A stretch of DNA of 64,000 nt from Candidatus Bathyarchaeota archaeon (GTDB lineage Archaea; Thermoproteota; Bathyarchaeia; Bathyarchaeales; Bathycorpusculaceae), in contig JAOZHV010000022.1 in assembly GCA_026014725.1 (NCBI GenBank), positions 1 to 64,000 of the forward strand. The letters are read 5' to 3'. Each line of letters begins with the position of its first letter. Positions within the stretch are counted from its first letter, which is position 1. The translations under genes and the position numbers were made by a program. Shown here piece after piece: positions 51,943-61,368 of the stretch. Under the pieces are notes generated by a model that was not told the origin of the DNA, searched no databases, and was given only the letters and a program-made list of their open reading frames with translations.

Positions 51943-52069
51943 CAAAGCACCTAGCCCCCTTTAGGATTTTTCGCGCATACGTAGCGGTTGCGTTTAACGC
52001 ACTGTTTTGCCGCGCTGAAACCTACCCCCTATAGGTTTGTGCATACCACTGATATTAGTATCCTAATAT
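51943..52069 (-). repeat. Dispersed intergenic repeat, copy C, with adjacent dyad
   Basis: 52021-52045 is a 25-base exact inverted match to copy A1 (CCTACCCCCTATAGGTTTGT then GCATA). 51943-51971 resembles the A1' end of copy B (AGCACCTA, then TTAGGATTTT). A perfect dyad ATATTAG-TATC-CTAATAT follows at 52052-52069. The 495-bp gap 51818-52312 contains no other supported gene; AT-rich DNA near 51845-51860 may hold the hicB promoter. Confidence 0.55.
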
Positions 52070-52312
52070 GTTCGCAAAAAACGCACCACAAAACAGGTTT
52101 TCCGTGATAGCCATTGCGTTTTCGGCACTCTGTTGCCCATGGGTCTCTTATATAAATGGCGTTTTTACGTATGCCGTAACCCTCAGCTAACAACTTTTAA
52201 GTCTTAATTAACTTTCGCCAAAGTTTACCTTTAAGTGCAAACAATAATAAGTCAAAGACTTGAACACCAGTAAAAGAAGATATCACCCATCTTCAGTTTT
52301 TTCTACGAAGAT

Positions 52313-54085
52313 TTAGGGCATAGCATCGATAAAAGCATATCTTTTGCGCATAAATTCCCTCAATAGTCCGATGCTTTTTTCGCTTTTGAAGAATTTGTTG
52401 TGGTAGTATTCCGGATCCTTTCTGAGTTCATTTGTGTAGTTGGCTATTTCATTTTTAATGATATCGTATATTTGTTGAAGATTATCACTGTTTCCATCTA
52501 TTTGTTTGAGTATATCCATAATGGCGACTCTATCATGGACAATATCATTGGTTCGACAAATGAAGTCTCTCATTAAATCAAGAACGAAGTACTCGGAGTG
52601 TAGAACTGAGTCATAGGCAGTCAATACTTCTTTAGGCTTATCCCCAGATAGAACCGCCTTTTTAAGTTGCTTGAGCTCTTTTTTATATTCTCTCTTTTTT
52701 TGCTCTACAAATCGAAGAATCTTCCAAGCAAGGAACAATTTTTCTGCAAGCAATTTTTCATTCTTATTGAATACCTGCTCGTAAAAGCCGCTGGTGTCCT
52801 TCACGAATATGCGTCCCTTCTCTGATTTGGATTGAGACGGCATGTTGAGGTATAATGCTAAGAATGCTTGCGCCGCTTTCTCATTACTAATTATCTTATT
52901 TTTATATCCTCTTCCAAAGTTTTGTATCTTTTCTCTGGGGGTTTTGTATGTAGAATCGAACTCTCCTCTTTTTCTTTCATAAAAATATTGGAAACAGCCG
53001 TTTATCACCCTTTGAATAGTAATTTGTACTTCATCGTTTGAAGATAAATCCCTTAGGCGTATAGCATTTTGAGAGTTTGTGTATAAAGTTACGTTTTCAA
53101 TAAACTCTTTTTCATGAGTTTCAATTACTTTCACTAGCAACTCGACGCAGTCATCTAGTTTACCGCTACTATACGCATCAAAAAGAGCATATGTTGTTTG
53201 AGCGCCGTTAATAATCTGGGGTTTTCTCAGGTTCGCCACTCTGCCGCTCGGAACGACATCCACGTTAGAGCAAACGATTGTAATCCCGTTATTAAAATAC
53301 CAGAAATCGTTTTTTCGCTGGCTACTGATTGCTGTCTCGAAAATTTTCTTGTTGATACTTCGTGATTTTAGCCCAAGTGAAAGTCTTACGTTTTGTTGAA
53401 AAATTCGTTCCTTGTAGTCGTTGAATATTTTAGCAAGTTCTATACCCTTACATGTGAAAACGTACGCTTTTCGAGGGCTCTCCTTCTTTAAGTAGCTTGA
53501 AAGTACTGTGAACGATATTCTTTCTGGTGGAGAGGCTACGGACAGAAGAAAACTGCCTTCGTAAAAGTCCTTCAAATCGCAAAAGTTAAAAAATATAACG
53601 TCTGTGCGCTCAAAATCTTTTAGAAATTGCTTTACATATTTATCATCCACAGGATTCTTCTTCATAAAAAGGAATAAAATCTTGGTTTCATAATTACCAG
53701 TATTCACTAGTGCATGATATTCATCAACTAGATTTTCAAGTTCAGGTGTTATTTTACCTTTATAACCGCCAGTTAATAATAACCTCATTCCCTCCAAAGT
53801 TGATTTTACGTCATTTTCGGAGAGGTTTTTTTCGATTTGGTCAAAGCCATTAGTTTTAGCAGAGATAAAGTATATGGTTAAGTTTCTTTCGTCAATGAGT
53901 ACTGCGTCAATTCCTTCTGCGTGTGTATCTTCGACAATTCTTTCCACTATTTCTTCAGGGTCCAAGTACATTGAATTCTCGCCGAACCATACTATTAGAG
54001 AATCATGAATTGACTCCAATTCATATTTTCGATTTACATTTTCTAACAGCATCTGGAACCGGTCATAGAATTCTTTGTTATCCAA
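52313..54085 (-). CDS. AIPR family abortive-infection protein (590 aa)
   Basis: The family core is FWYFNNGITIVC (residues 261-272) and KPQIINGAQTTYA (288-300). The N-terminus has a PD-(D/E)xK-like pattern: D60-AVLIDE followed by IYFISAK (K77). AIPR proteins are named from lactococcal phage-resistance genes such as abiG/abiR-like types; they likely act as nucleases against phage or on host RNA/DNA. TTG start with AAGGTG upstream. It is monocistronic and has its own AT-rich promoter region. Full length, no disruption. Confidence 0.88.
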   Translation of the reverse strand: MDNKEFYDRFQMLLENVNRKYELESIHDSLIVWFGENSMYLDPEEIVERIVEDTHAEGIDAVLIDERNLTIYFISAKTNGFDQIEKNLSENDVKSTLEGMRLLLTGGYKGKITPELENLVDEYHALVNTGNYETKILFLFMKKNPVDDKYVKQFLKDFERTDVIFFNFCDLKDFYEGSFLLSVASPPERISFTVLSSYLKKESPRKAYVFTCKGIELAKIFNDYKERIFQQNVRLSLGLKSRSINKKIFETAISSQRKNDFWYFNNGITIVCSNVDVVPSGRVANLRKPQIINGAQTTYALFDAYSSGKLDDCVELLVKVIETHEKEFIENVTLYTNSQNAIRLRDLSSNDEVQITIQRVINGCFQYFYERKRGEFDSTYKTPREKIQNFGRGYKNKIISNEKAAQAFLALYLNMPSQSKSEKGRIFVKDTSGFYEQVFNKNEKLLAEKLFLAWKILRFVEQKKREYKKELKQLKKAVLSGDKPKEVLTAYDSVLHSEYFVLDLMRDFICRTNDIVHDRVAIMDILKQIDGNSDNLQQIYDIIKNEIANYTNELRKDPEYYHNKFFKSEKSIGLLREFMRKRYAFIDAMP

Positions 54086-54218
54086 TTTAACACCTTGAGG
54101 ATATTCAGCGCTATTACTTTAAAGATTTTTTGCTAGGCTGTAAACAAGACATTAAAGTAGTAAACGACATATCATAGCGGTTTGAGCCTGTGCTTTACCA
54201 ATAGGTTTTTCCCGAGAA

Positions 54219-54230
54219 CCCTTAAATAAT
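54219..54230 (+). promoter_or_regulatory. TATA-like box for the thrC-hom-lysC operon
   Basis: CCCTTAAATAAT is an A/T-rich box about 70 bases before the thrC start, preceded by a purine-rich CCCGAGAA segment that may be the BRE. It is the best promoter match in the gap. Confidence 0.4.
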
Positions 54231-54297
54231 AATAACCATAGTCGATAGGTAAGCTATAACCCTTTCACGATTAACAATCTAAACGGAGCGATATAGT

Positions 54298-55548
54298 GTG
54301 GTACATCAAGAATGCATAAACTGCAAAATAGTCTACGATATAGATGAGATTATTTACTTCTGCAAGAAATGCGGAGATATCTTAGAAATAAAATTCGACG
54401 ATAACGAACTAGCCGAAAACCTCAAGAATAGCGAGTGGAAGAAGACTCCGCTTTCAGTTTGGCGGTACCGCAACTTTATGCCTATTCATGAAACTACAAA
54501 GTTAGTAACTTTAAATGAGGGCGGCACAGGGCTCCACCGCTCACCGCGGCTAGCCGAAGAAATAGGACTAAAAGACCTGTACGTTAAAAATGAGGGAGAA
54601 AATCCAACAGGCAGCTTCAAAGACAGAGGCATGACCGTTGGCGTCACAAAAGCCGTGGAACTCGGCGCGAGGCACGTTATTTGTGCTTCAACAGGTAACA
54701 CCTCAGCAAGCTTAGCTGCTTACGCCGCCAGAGCTGGAATAAAGTGCACTGTACTGATTCCTTCAGGCAAAATCGCCTACGGTAAGCTCTCGCAAGCCAT
54801 GATTCACGGAGCTAAAGTTCTGCAAGTCCGCGGCAACTTTGACCAAGCCCTAGAGTTCGTCTTAAAACTTGCCGAGAAGCACAAGAGCATTTACCTGTTA
54901 AACTCAATTAACCCCTTCCGCATCGAAGGGCAAAAATCGCTGGGCTACGAAATCTGCGAGCAACTAAACAACCAAGCCCCAGACCGTATCATCATTCCAG
55001 TGGGCAACGCAGGAAACATCAGCGCCGTCTGGAAAGGCTTAACCGAATTCTACAAGCTTGGGTTCATCAAGAAACTGCCCAAAATGACAGGCATCCAAGC
55101 GGCAGGTTCAGCCCCAATCGCACAGGCAATCAAAGCCAACAGCGATAAAATCGTCCCAGTTGAACACCCAGAAACCATCGCTACCGCCATCCGCATCGGT
55201 GCACCTGTAAGCTGGAAGAAAGCCGTAAACGCAATCCGTGAATCAGGCGGAACCGCAGAAACGGTTACGGACGAGGAAATCTTGGAAGCACAAAAAACTC
55301 TTGCCCGAATCGAAGGCATCTTTGTAGAACCAGCAAGCGCATCCTCAATTGCAGGACTAAAGAAACTGGTCAAAAACGGCGTGATAGCCAAGGATGAGAG
55401 GGTTGTCTGCATCACAACAGGGCACGGACTAAAAGACCCCGATACAGCAATTAAGCAATGCGAAAAGCCGCTGGAAGTGGACGCGGAGATTTCAGCTATA
55501 GAAAATGCTTTAGGTTTAAAAGAAAGAGTAACACTGCTGGCACGGTGA
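54298..55548 (+). CDS. thrC: Threonine synthase
   Basis: PLP enzyme making threonine from phosphohomoserine. The PLP lysine is K108 (NPTGSFKDRGMTVG). An N-terminal zinc ribbon (C6, C9, C22, C25) is typical of archaeal forms. PVGNAGNISAVWKG binds the PLP phosphate. GTG 54298 has GGAG nine bases upstream. At 416 aa it is full length. First of thrC-hom-lysC, with eight bases before hom. Confidence 0.96.
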   Translation: MVHQECINCKIVYDIDEIIYFCKKCGDILEIKFDDNELAENLKNSEWKKTPLSVWRYRNFMPIHETTKLVTLNEGGTGLHRSPRLAEEIGLKDLYVKNEGENPTGSFKDRGMTVGVTKAVELGARHVICASTGNTSASLAAYAARAGIKCTVLIPSGKIAYGKLSQAMIHGAKVLQVRGNFDQALEFVLKLAEKHKSIYLLNSINPFRIEGQKSLGYEICEQLNNQAPDRIIIPVGNAGNISAVWKGLTEFYKLGFIKKLPKMTGIQAAGSAPIAQAIKANSDKIVPVEHPETIATAIRIGAPVSWKKAVNAIRESGGTAETVTDEEILEAQKTLARIEGIFVEPASASSIAGLKKLVKNGVIAKDERVVCITTGHGLKDPDTAIKQCEKPLEVDAEISAIENALGLKERVTLLAR

Positions 55549-55555
55549 ACCTAAA

Positions 55556-56584
55556 ATGAGAATCATACTGGTCGGTTATGGCGTAGTCGGAAAAGGCGTA
55601 AGCACCATCCTTGCCCGCCGATACGCTGAGCAGGTTAAGGATTACGGGTTTAACCCAAAAATCGTCGCCATCTCCGACATAGACGGAGCAGTCATAAACC
55701 CACGGGGATTGAGTCCTGAAAAGCTGGAAACCATCAAACAACGCGGGTACCCAATCTCTGCTGACCCTGATTTTGGTCGCCCAGGCATGTCAGCGCTGGA
55801 CGTTATTGAATCGGTTGAGGCAGAAGTAGTCGTAGAAGTCACGCCCGTCAACATAAAGAACGCTGAGCCCGCGCTGTCGCATATTACTAAAGCTTTCAAA
55901 ACAGGCAAACATGTAGTCACAACCAACAAAGGACCATTAGCCTTAGCCATGCCAGCCCTCACAGAACTGGCGGAGTTCAACAATGTTTACTTGCGGTTCA
56001 GCGGCACAGTCGGCGGCGGCACACCCATGCTAGAGTTCGCCAAACGATGCCTCGCAGGAGACAAAATCTTAGCCATCAAAGGCATACTAAACGGCACAAC
56101 AAACTACATCCTAACCGAGATGTCGCAGAACCGCGTTTCCTTCCAAGAGGCATTGGCAAACGCGCAGAAGCTTGGCTACGCCGAGCGCGAGCCCTCAATG
56201 GACATTGACGGGTTTGACACTGCCTGCAAAGTAGTCATACTGGCAAACTGGATACTCAACAAGAAAGTTACCCTAAAAGACGTGGACAGAACAGGCATCC
56301 GCGACGTAACCCTGCAAGCGCTTGATGAAGCCGCAAAAAGAGGCAACACAATCAAACTAATAGGCTCCATAGACGGCGACGTGCCAACCGTGAAGCCGAC
56401 GGAGATTCCGAAAAACAATCCTTTATGCGTCAGCGGAGTGTTAAACGCAATAACCTTCTTTACCGAGTTTGCAGGAGAACAAACTCTTGTAGGCAGAGGC
56501 GCGGGAGGCATTGAGACTGCCAGTGCAGTTTTAAGAGACCTCTTAGACATTAGACATAAGTTAGCAACTAAACTACTAAGATAA
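55556..56584 (+). CDS. hom: Homoserine dehydrogenase
   Basis: NAD(P)-binding N-terminus ILVGYGVVGKGVSTIL. Catalytic core FSGTVGGGTPMLEFAKR…LAIKGILNGTTNYIL, and EREPSMDIDGFDTACKVVILAN, which supplies the homoserine site with the conserved D/K residues. At 342 aa there is no ACT domain, so feedback control by threonine must act elsewhere in the pathway. ATG start, in the middle of a tight operon. Confidence 0.95.
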   Translation: MRIILVGYGVVGKGVSTILARRYAEQVKDYGFNPKIVAISDIDGAVINPRGLSPEKLETIKQRGYPISADPDFGRPGMSALDVIESVEAEVVVEVTPVNIKNAEPALSHITKAFKTGKHVVTTNKGPLALAMPALTELAEFNNVYLRFSGTVGGGTPMLEFAKRCLAGDKILAIKGILNGTTNYILTEMSQNRVSFQEALANAQKLGYAEREPSMDIDGFDTACKVVILANWILNKKVTLKDVDRTGIRDVTLQALDEAAKRGNTIKLIGSIDGDVPTVKPTEIPKNNPLCVSGVLNAITFFTEFAGEQTLVGRGAGGIETASAVLRDLLDIRHKLATKLLR

Positions 56585-56599
56585 GGCTGGTGTGAAAAA

Positions 56600-58006
56600 A
56601 TGAAGAAAATTGTGATGAAGTTTGGTGGAACAAGCGTAGGCACAGGCGAAAACATTCGCCACGTTGCAGACCTAGTTACCCAAAACGCTAAAAAATACAA
56701 AGTAGCAGTTGTTGTTTCAGCGCTCGCAGGAGTCACAAACAATCTCATCGAAAACGCTTGTCAAGCAAAAAAAAGCAACGAGAAAAACATCCAAGCATTC
56801 ACAAAACAACTGCTGGATAAGCACTTAACAGCGATTAAAACAGCCATCAAAAGCAAACAAATTCAAAAAGAAGTAACCCAGATAACAGAGAAAACCATTG
56901 CTGAACTCGAAAAGGTGTTAACAGGCATCTGTTATGTTGGCGAATTGACACCTAAATCAAAAGATTATGTTCTCTCGTTTGGAGAGCGGTTGTCTGCACC
57001 CATCGTTTGGGGCGCCTTAAAAGACCACGGACTAGAGACCCAGTGGCTCACTGGAAAAGAAGCTGGCATCGTAACAGACTCAAACTTTGGCGACGCAGAC
57101 CCCCTGATGAACTTCACCACGCACTTGATTCAAGAAAGATTAGCGCCGCTTTTGGAAAAAGGCATCGTGCCAGTAATCACAGGCTTCATAGCAGCAAACC
57201 AAGACGGCATAGTAACCACTATTGGTCGTGGTGGCTCAGACTATACTGCGACCATCATAGGCGTCGCGCTGAAAGTTGACGAAGTGTGGATTTGGACTGA
57301 CGTAGACGGGATTATGACCACTGACCCCAAGATAGTGCCAGAGGCGAAGATGCTAACCCAACTCAGCTATCAAGAAGCTGCGGAAATGGCAATCTTCGGC
57401 GCCAAAGCCATGCATCCAAGAGCGCTAGGTCCAGTAATCAAAGAAAACATTCCAGTGCGAATATACAACGTGTTCCATCCTGAAGCACAAGGAACGCTGA
57501 TAACGAAGGACCCGATTGAGGCAAAAGAAGTCGTCAAGGCAGTAGCCATGATAAAAGACGTCGCCATGATAAACGTAAACGGCGCAGGAATGGTGGGCGC
57601 GCCAGGCAGCTACGCCAAAGTCTTAGACGTTCTGGGCAAGAACAACATCAACGTCATGATGATATCCACAGCAGCATCAGAAGCCAACATATCAATGATA
57701 ATCAAACGCGGACTCTTAGGACGAGCCATCAGCAACCTAGAAATTGCACTGCTGGAGCGCGGCGGAGTAGTCAGCGAAGTCACAGCAGAAGACGACGTGG
57801 TAGTCATCGCAGTTATGGGCGCGCACATGAAAGGCACCCTCGGCGTTGCCTCACGCATATTCTCAGTCGTTGCCAAGAAAGGGATAAACATTCGCATGAT
57901 TGCTCAAGGTAGCTCAGAACTCAACATTTCGTTTGTTGTTAAAGAGAAAGACGGAGCAGCCGTAGTTAGAGCAATACATGAGGAATTTAACCTAGACAAA
58001 ATATAA
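56600..58006 (+). CDS. lysC: Aspartokinase
   Basis: First step of the aspartate pathway. KFGGTSVG is the nucleotide/aspartate motif (7-14), GFIAANQDGIVTTIGRGGSDYTA (about 197-219) is the kinase core. Two ACT domains at the C-terminus (about 318-400 and 400-468, e.g. VNGAGMVGAPGSYAKVLDVLGKNNINVMMISTAASEANI) give amino-acid feedback. At 468 aa it is complete. It ends the thrC-hom-lysC operon; asd and thrB are not in the window. Confidence 0.96.
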   Translation: MKKIVMKFGGTSVGTGENIRHVADLVTQNAKKYKVAVVVSALAGVTNNLIENACQAKKSNEKNIQAFTKQLLDKHLTAIKTAIKSKQIQKEVTQITEKTIAELEKVLTGICYVGELTPKSKDYVLSFGERLSAPIVWGALKDHGLETQWLTGKEAGIVTDSNFGDADPLMNFTTHLIQERLAPLLEKGIVPVITGFIAANQDGIVTTIGRGGSDYTATIIGVALKVDEVWIWTDVDGIMTTDPKIVPEAKMLTQLSYQEAAEMAIFGAKAMHPRALGPVIKENIPVRIYNVFHPEAQGTLITKDPIEAKEVVKAVAMIKDVAMINVNGAGMVGAPGSYAKVLDVLGKNNINVMMISTAASEANISMIIKRGLLGRAISNLEIALLERGGVVSEVTAEDDVVVIAVMGAHMKGTLGVASRIFSVVAKKGINIRMIAQGSSELNISFVVKEKDGAAVVRAIHEEFNLDKI

Positions 58007-58039
58007 CCCTTATTTTTGCTATGTCTCTTTTTTATTTTT

Positions 58040-58114
58040 ACATAAAAGATTTTAACGATAGGTAGAAAGGATACTGTTAACTTAAAAGGATATGCCTTCA
58101 AAAATAGTTTTTTG
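58040..58114 (+). repeat. 75-bp inverted repeat, left copy
   Basis: Begins ACATAAAAGATTTTAACGAT and ends AATAGTTTTTTG. It is identical, base for base, to the reverse complement of 61228-61302. The two copies enclose the restriction-modification gene and a small zinc-ribbon ORF. It starts 34 bases after the lysC stop. The bases outside each copy differ, with no evident target duplication. Confidence 0.95.
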
Positions 58115-58278
58115 AGGTGCTGTTACTTCTTCGGTTATTTCTGCCGATGGGAAAGAGTGTTACTTTTAGGTTGATAAATAACGTGACCGAGCCACACTCC
58201 ATTTACTAAGTACCTTACTATGACTTTTAAAAGTATGACAAATTTAATAAATAAATCATTGGCACTAAACGGTTAACT

Positions 58279-61002
58279 ATGGACAAAGCAAAGGCTCTAG
58301 ATGAAATCAAAATTTTAGTTGAAAACTATGAGCGAGTTGTAAATGAAAACAGGGTAAAAACCTACAATGAAGAATCGACAAAGAAGGATTTTATCCTACC
58401 ATTGTTTGAGGCTCTGGGTTGGAAAGTCAAGGATTCGAGAGAGGTTTCGGCTGAAGAAACAATATCTAAGAAAAGAGTTGATTATGGTTTTAGGATTAAT
58501 GGCATACCCAAGTTTTTCTTAGAGGCAAAATCATTAAAAGAGGACTTGGATGCCCCTAAATTTGTGGAGCAAGCAATTAACTATTCTTGGCTTAAAGCCT
58601 GCACTTGGGCTATTTTAACAAATTTTGAGACTATACGAATTTTTAACGCTGAATGGAAAACAGCGCGTCTTTTTGATAAACATTTTCGAACAATCCATTG
58701 CTCTGAGTTTGTAAAAAGATTTGATGAATTATGGTTTCTTTCAAGGGACAGTTTCGTATCAAACGCTTTGGATGATGAAGCTGAAAAGTTAGCTAAACGA
58801 ACTAAAAGGATGCGTGTTGACAAACAGTTATGGACAGACTTATCACGGTTTAGAGAGATGCTTTCAAAGAGTGTAACTAAGCTTAATCAGACAAAACAAC
58901 TCAGTCACGAAGATTTGGATGAAGCCATTCAGAGAGTATTGGACAGACTGATTTTCATACGATGCTGTGAGGATAGGGAACTAGAGCCAAGAATTTTGAT
59001 TTCAAATCTTAGAGACTGGGAAAGCAAAGGTAGAGGACAATTAATAAAAAGTTTGCGAGAAGTTTTCAGTTCCTTCAAAACAATATATAACAGCGAAATC
59101 TTTGCTCCCTCAGAATGTGACGAACTAGAAATTGACAATGATAGCCTTCATGAAATTATTCAAGGATTGTATTACACCAAGGATGAGATGGGGCAATATG
59201 ATTTTTCTGCTATTGACGCTGACATTTTAGGCAATATTTACGAGCAATATCTTGGGCATATCCTAAGAAAAACCGAAAAGAGAGCCACAGTAAAGCAGAA
59301 CTACAGGCATCGAAAGCAAGAAGGAATCTATTATACACCTACCTACATTGTAGATTATATTGTGGAAAGCACTGTAGGAGAACTTCTCAAAAGAAAGAAG
59401 GTGGATGTTCGAAAAATCCGTGTGTTAGACCCTGCTTGTGGTTCAGGTAGTTTTCTGATTAAGGCTTTTGATTATCTTTATAGTAATTACGCAAAAAGTG
59501 ACGAAGGAAAACAGGCATTATTAGATTTTAAAACGGGCATCATATTTCAGATGGAAGTTCAAATTCTTTTGAACAATATCTTTGGCGTGGATTTAGACAA
59601 ACAGGCAGTTGAAATTGCAAGACTTAATATTCTGCTAAGACTCGCTGAAAGTGGTCAAAGACTACCGCTGCTGAAACAGAACATTAAACTTGGAAATTCA
59701 TTAAGTAGCGACCAGACAGTAGCTGGCGACCGAGCATTCAATTGGAATGAACAGTTTAAGGATATAATGAGTCAAGGTGGCTTTGATGTAGTAATGGGAA
59801 ACCCGCCATACTTAGACTCTGAAGAAATGGTGAGGTCACAACCAGAGCTCCGAAAAGCATATGCTCGTACTTTCGAAACGGCAAAAGGTAATTGGGATAT
59901 TTTCTGTATCTTCTTGGAAAAAGGAATTAGCCTTCTTAAAGACGGTGGCTATTTGGGTATGATTGTTCCGAATAAGTTGCTGTCTGCCGACTACGCAACC
60001 GCAATCAGGAATTACATAAAAAAGTACAGAGTTGTTTCTATACGGGACTATTCAAACGTTCCAGTTTTCCAAGCAAGTGTTTATCCTGTGGTGATTGTTA
60101 TTCAAAAAGTACCACCAAAAAACAACAAATTAATAGCAGAAGTAATGGAACCCTATGCGGGTGGAGTTCAAATTGAAAACCGTAGAGATGTTAATCAAAA
60201 AGACTTAGCTAGCGTTGAAAATACTTGGTCACATATTTTCGGTGAAGCAGGAGAAAAAGTCAGAGATAAGGTTCTAGCAAACTCCGAACGTCTGGGCAAC
60301 ATTGCTGACGTTTCAGGCGCTGCTTCAGTATCCGAAGCTTATGCAATAAAGCCACTAATAACTGAATTAAGGGGTCAACGGAGCTATTTCAAATTTATAA
60401 ATACTGGGACTGTTGACCGCTACTCTTGCCTATGGTCTATTTTTAAGACTGCTTACATAAAAACAAGATACAACCAACCAATAATAACAAAAAATGACCT
60501 CTATAAGTTCTCCAAAAGCCGTTATGAACAAGCCCAAGCAACCAAAATCGTTATCGGTGGAATGAACAAGAGAATCGAGGCTTATCTCGACGATGGAAAC
60601 TGCTTTGCAGGAAAATCTACAGGAATAGTGCTGAATGCTAAAATAAACCCGAAAATTCTTCTAGCACTCTTGAACAGTAAACTGATGACGTTCTATTACA
60701 AGAATGTTTTCAAAACCTTGTCCCTTGCAGGTGGTTTCATGAGAATAGGTTCTCCACAGATAAAAAAACTCCCGATTAGAAATGTTCCTTCCGATGTAGA
60801 ACCGCGGCTAATTCAACTAGTCGATAGAATAATTGCCCTTAACCAACGATTAAACATGATATACTTCAAAAAAACAGAAGAACACTATTTTGTGGAAGAA
60901 GAAATACGTAAAACCGATGCCAAGATTGATGAATTGGTTTACCTGATATATGGAATAACTGAGCCAGAAAAGAAAATCATAGAAAAAAATGTTCAAGTTT
61001 AG
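58279..61002 (+). CDS. Single-chain restriction-modification enzyme, type IIG-like (907 aa)
   Basis: An N-terminal PD-(D/E)xK nuclease is clear: D68 (KRVDYGF) and E82-A-K84 (FFLEAKSL). A helical linker with KRxxRVDKQLW (about 175-185) follows. The methyltransferase has motif I VLDPACGSGSF (382-392), YYTP at 351-354 and motif IV GNPPY (507-511), which is adenine-specific. The C-terminus (about 650-880) is TaqI-type target recognition, seen in FKFINTGTVDRY… and SLAGGFMRIGSPQIKKLPI. It should both modify and cut at one asymmetric site. ATG start; AT-rich DNA near 58242-58252 may be the promoter. No other RM subunit is adjacent. Confidence 0.92.
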   Translation: MDKAKALDEIKILVENYERVVNENRVKTYNEESTKKDFILPLFEALGWKVKDSREVSAEETISKKRVDYGFRINGIPKFFLEAKSLKEDLDAPKFVEQAINYSWLKACTWAILTNFETIRIFNAEWKTARLFDKHFRTIHCSEFVKRFDELWFLSRDSFVSNALDDEAEKLAKRTKRMRVDKQLWTDLSRFREMLSKSVTKLNQTKQLSHEDLDEAIQRVLDRLIFIRCCEDRELEPRILISNLRDWESKGRGQLIKSLREVFSSFKTIYNSEIFAPSECDELEIDNDSLHEIIQGLYYTKDEMGQYDFSAIDADILGNIYEQYLGHILRKTEKRATVKQNYRHRKQEGIYYTPTYIVDYIVESTVGELLKRKKVDVRKIRVLDPACGSGSFLIKAFDYLYSNYAKSDEGKQALLDFKTGIIFQMEVQILLNNIFGVDLDKQAVEIARLNILLRLAESGQRLPLLKQNIKLGNSLSSDQTVAGDRAFNWNEQFKDIMSQGGFDVVMGNPPYLDSEEMVRSQPELRKAYARTFETAKGNWDIFCIFLEKGISLLKDGGYLGMIVPNKLLSADYATAIRNYIKKYRVVSIRDYSNVPVFQASVYPVVIVIQKVPPKNNKLIAEVMEPYAGGVQIENRRDVNQKDLASVENTWSHIFGEAGEKVRDKVLANSERLGNIADVSGAASVSEAYAIKPLITELRGQRSYFKFINTGTVDRYSCLWSIFKTAYIKTRYNQPIITKNDLYKFSKSRYEQAQATKIVIGGMNKRIEAYLDDGNCFAGKSTGIVLNAKINPKILLALLNSKLMTFYYKNVFKTLSLAGGFMRIGSPQIKKLPIRNVPSDVEPRLIQLVDRIIALNQRLNMIYFKKTEEHYFVEEEIRKTDAKIDELVYLIYGITEPEKKIIEKNVQV

Positions 61003-61166
61003 GTTTTGGGAATTGTAAAGCTCAACTTGCCATTATGATAGTATTCAAAAATGTTCTTCTTACAATTTGGACATGGATACCTTTTAACATGATAATAATG
61101 ATTATGAAAATCCCATTCTTTAACAGGTTTGTCTGGTACTTCTGAACCGCATCTCGGACATTTCAA
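60999..61166 (-). CDS. Small zinc-ribbon protein (55 aa)
   Basis: TTG 61166 with AGAGG eight bases upstream. The protein has two CxxC knuckles: CPRCGSEVPDKPVKEWDFH at the start and CPNCKKNIFEYYHNGKLSF later, plus a His-rich middle (HNHYYHVK). It ends TIPKT. Its stop overlaps the RM gene's stop by three bases on the opposite strand. It lies inside the inverted-repeat-bounded unit, so it travels with the RM gene. Such ribbons can bind DNA or RNA or help protein folding; its role here is unknown. Confidence 0.6.
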   Translation of the reverse strand: MKCPRCGSEVPDKPVKEWDFHNHYYHVKRYPCPNCKKNIFEYYHNGKLSFTIPKT

Positions 61167-61227
61167 ACCTCGTCGCCTCTGCCTACTTTACATTCGGTTT
61201 ATTTATATAATTTTACTTTGCCAGTCA

Positions 61228-61302
61228 CAAAAAACTATTTTTGAAGGCATATCCTTTTAAGTTAACAGTATCCTTTCTACCTATCGTTAAAATCTTTTAT
61301 GT
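61228..61302 (-). repeat. 75-bp inverted repeat, right copy
   Basis: The perfect inverted copy of 58040-58114; outer ends are 3263 bp apart. A looser, degenerate echo of part of the repeat (AACTTATCAGTATC … CGTTAAAACTT) lies just outside at about 61312-61345, upstream of the MNT gene. This may be a remnant of an older copy or the original target. Confidence 0.95.
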
Positions 61303-61368
61303 TGGGTCACTTAACTTATCAGTATCTATTAGCGTTAAAACTTAAAAAGCAAATTAACCCAATTAGTC

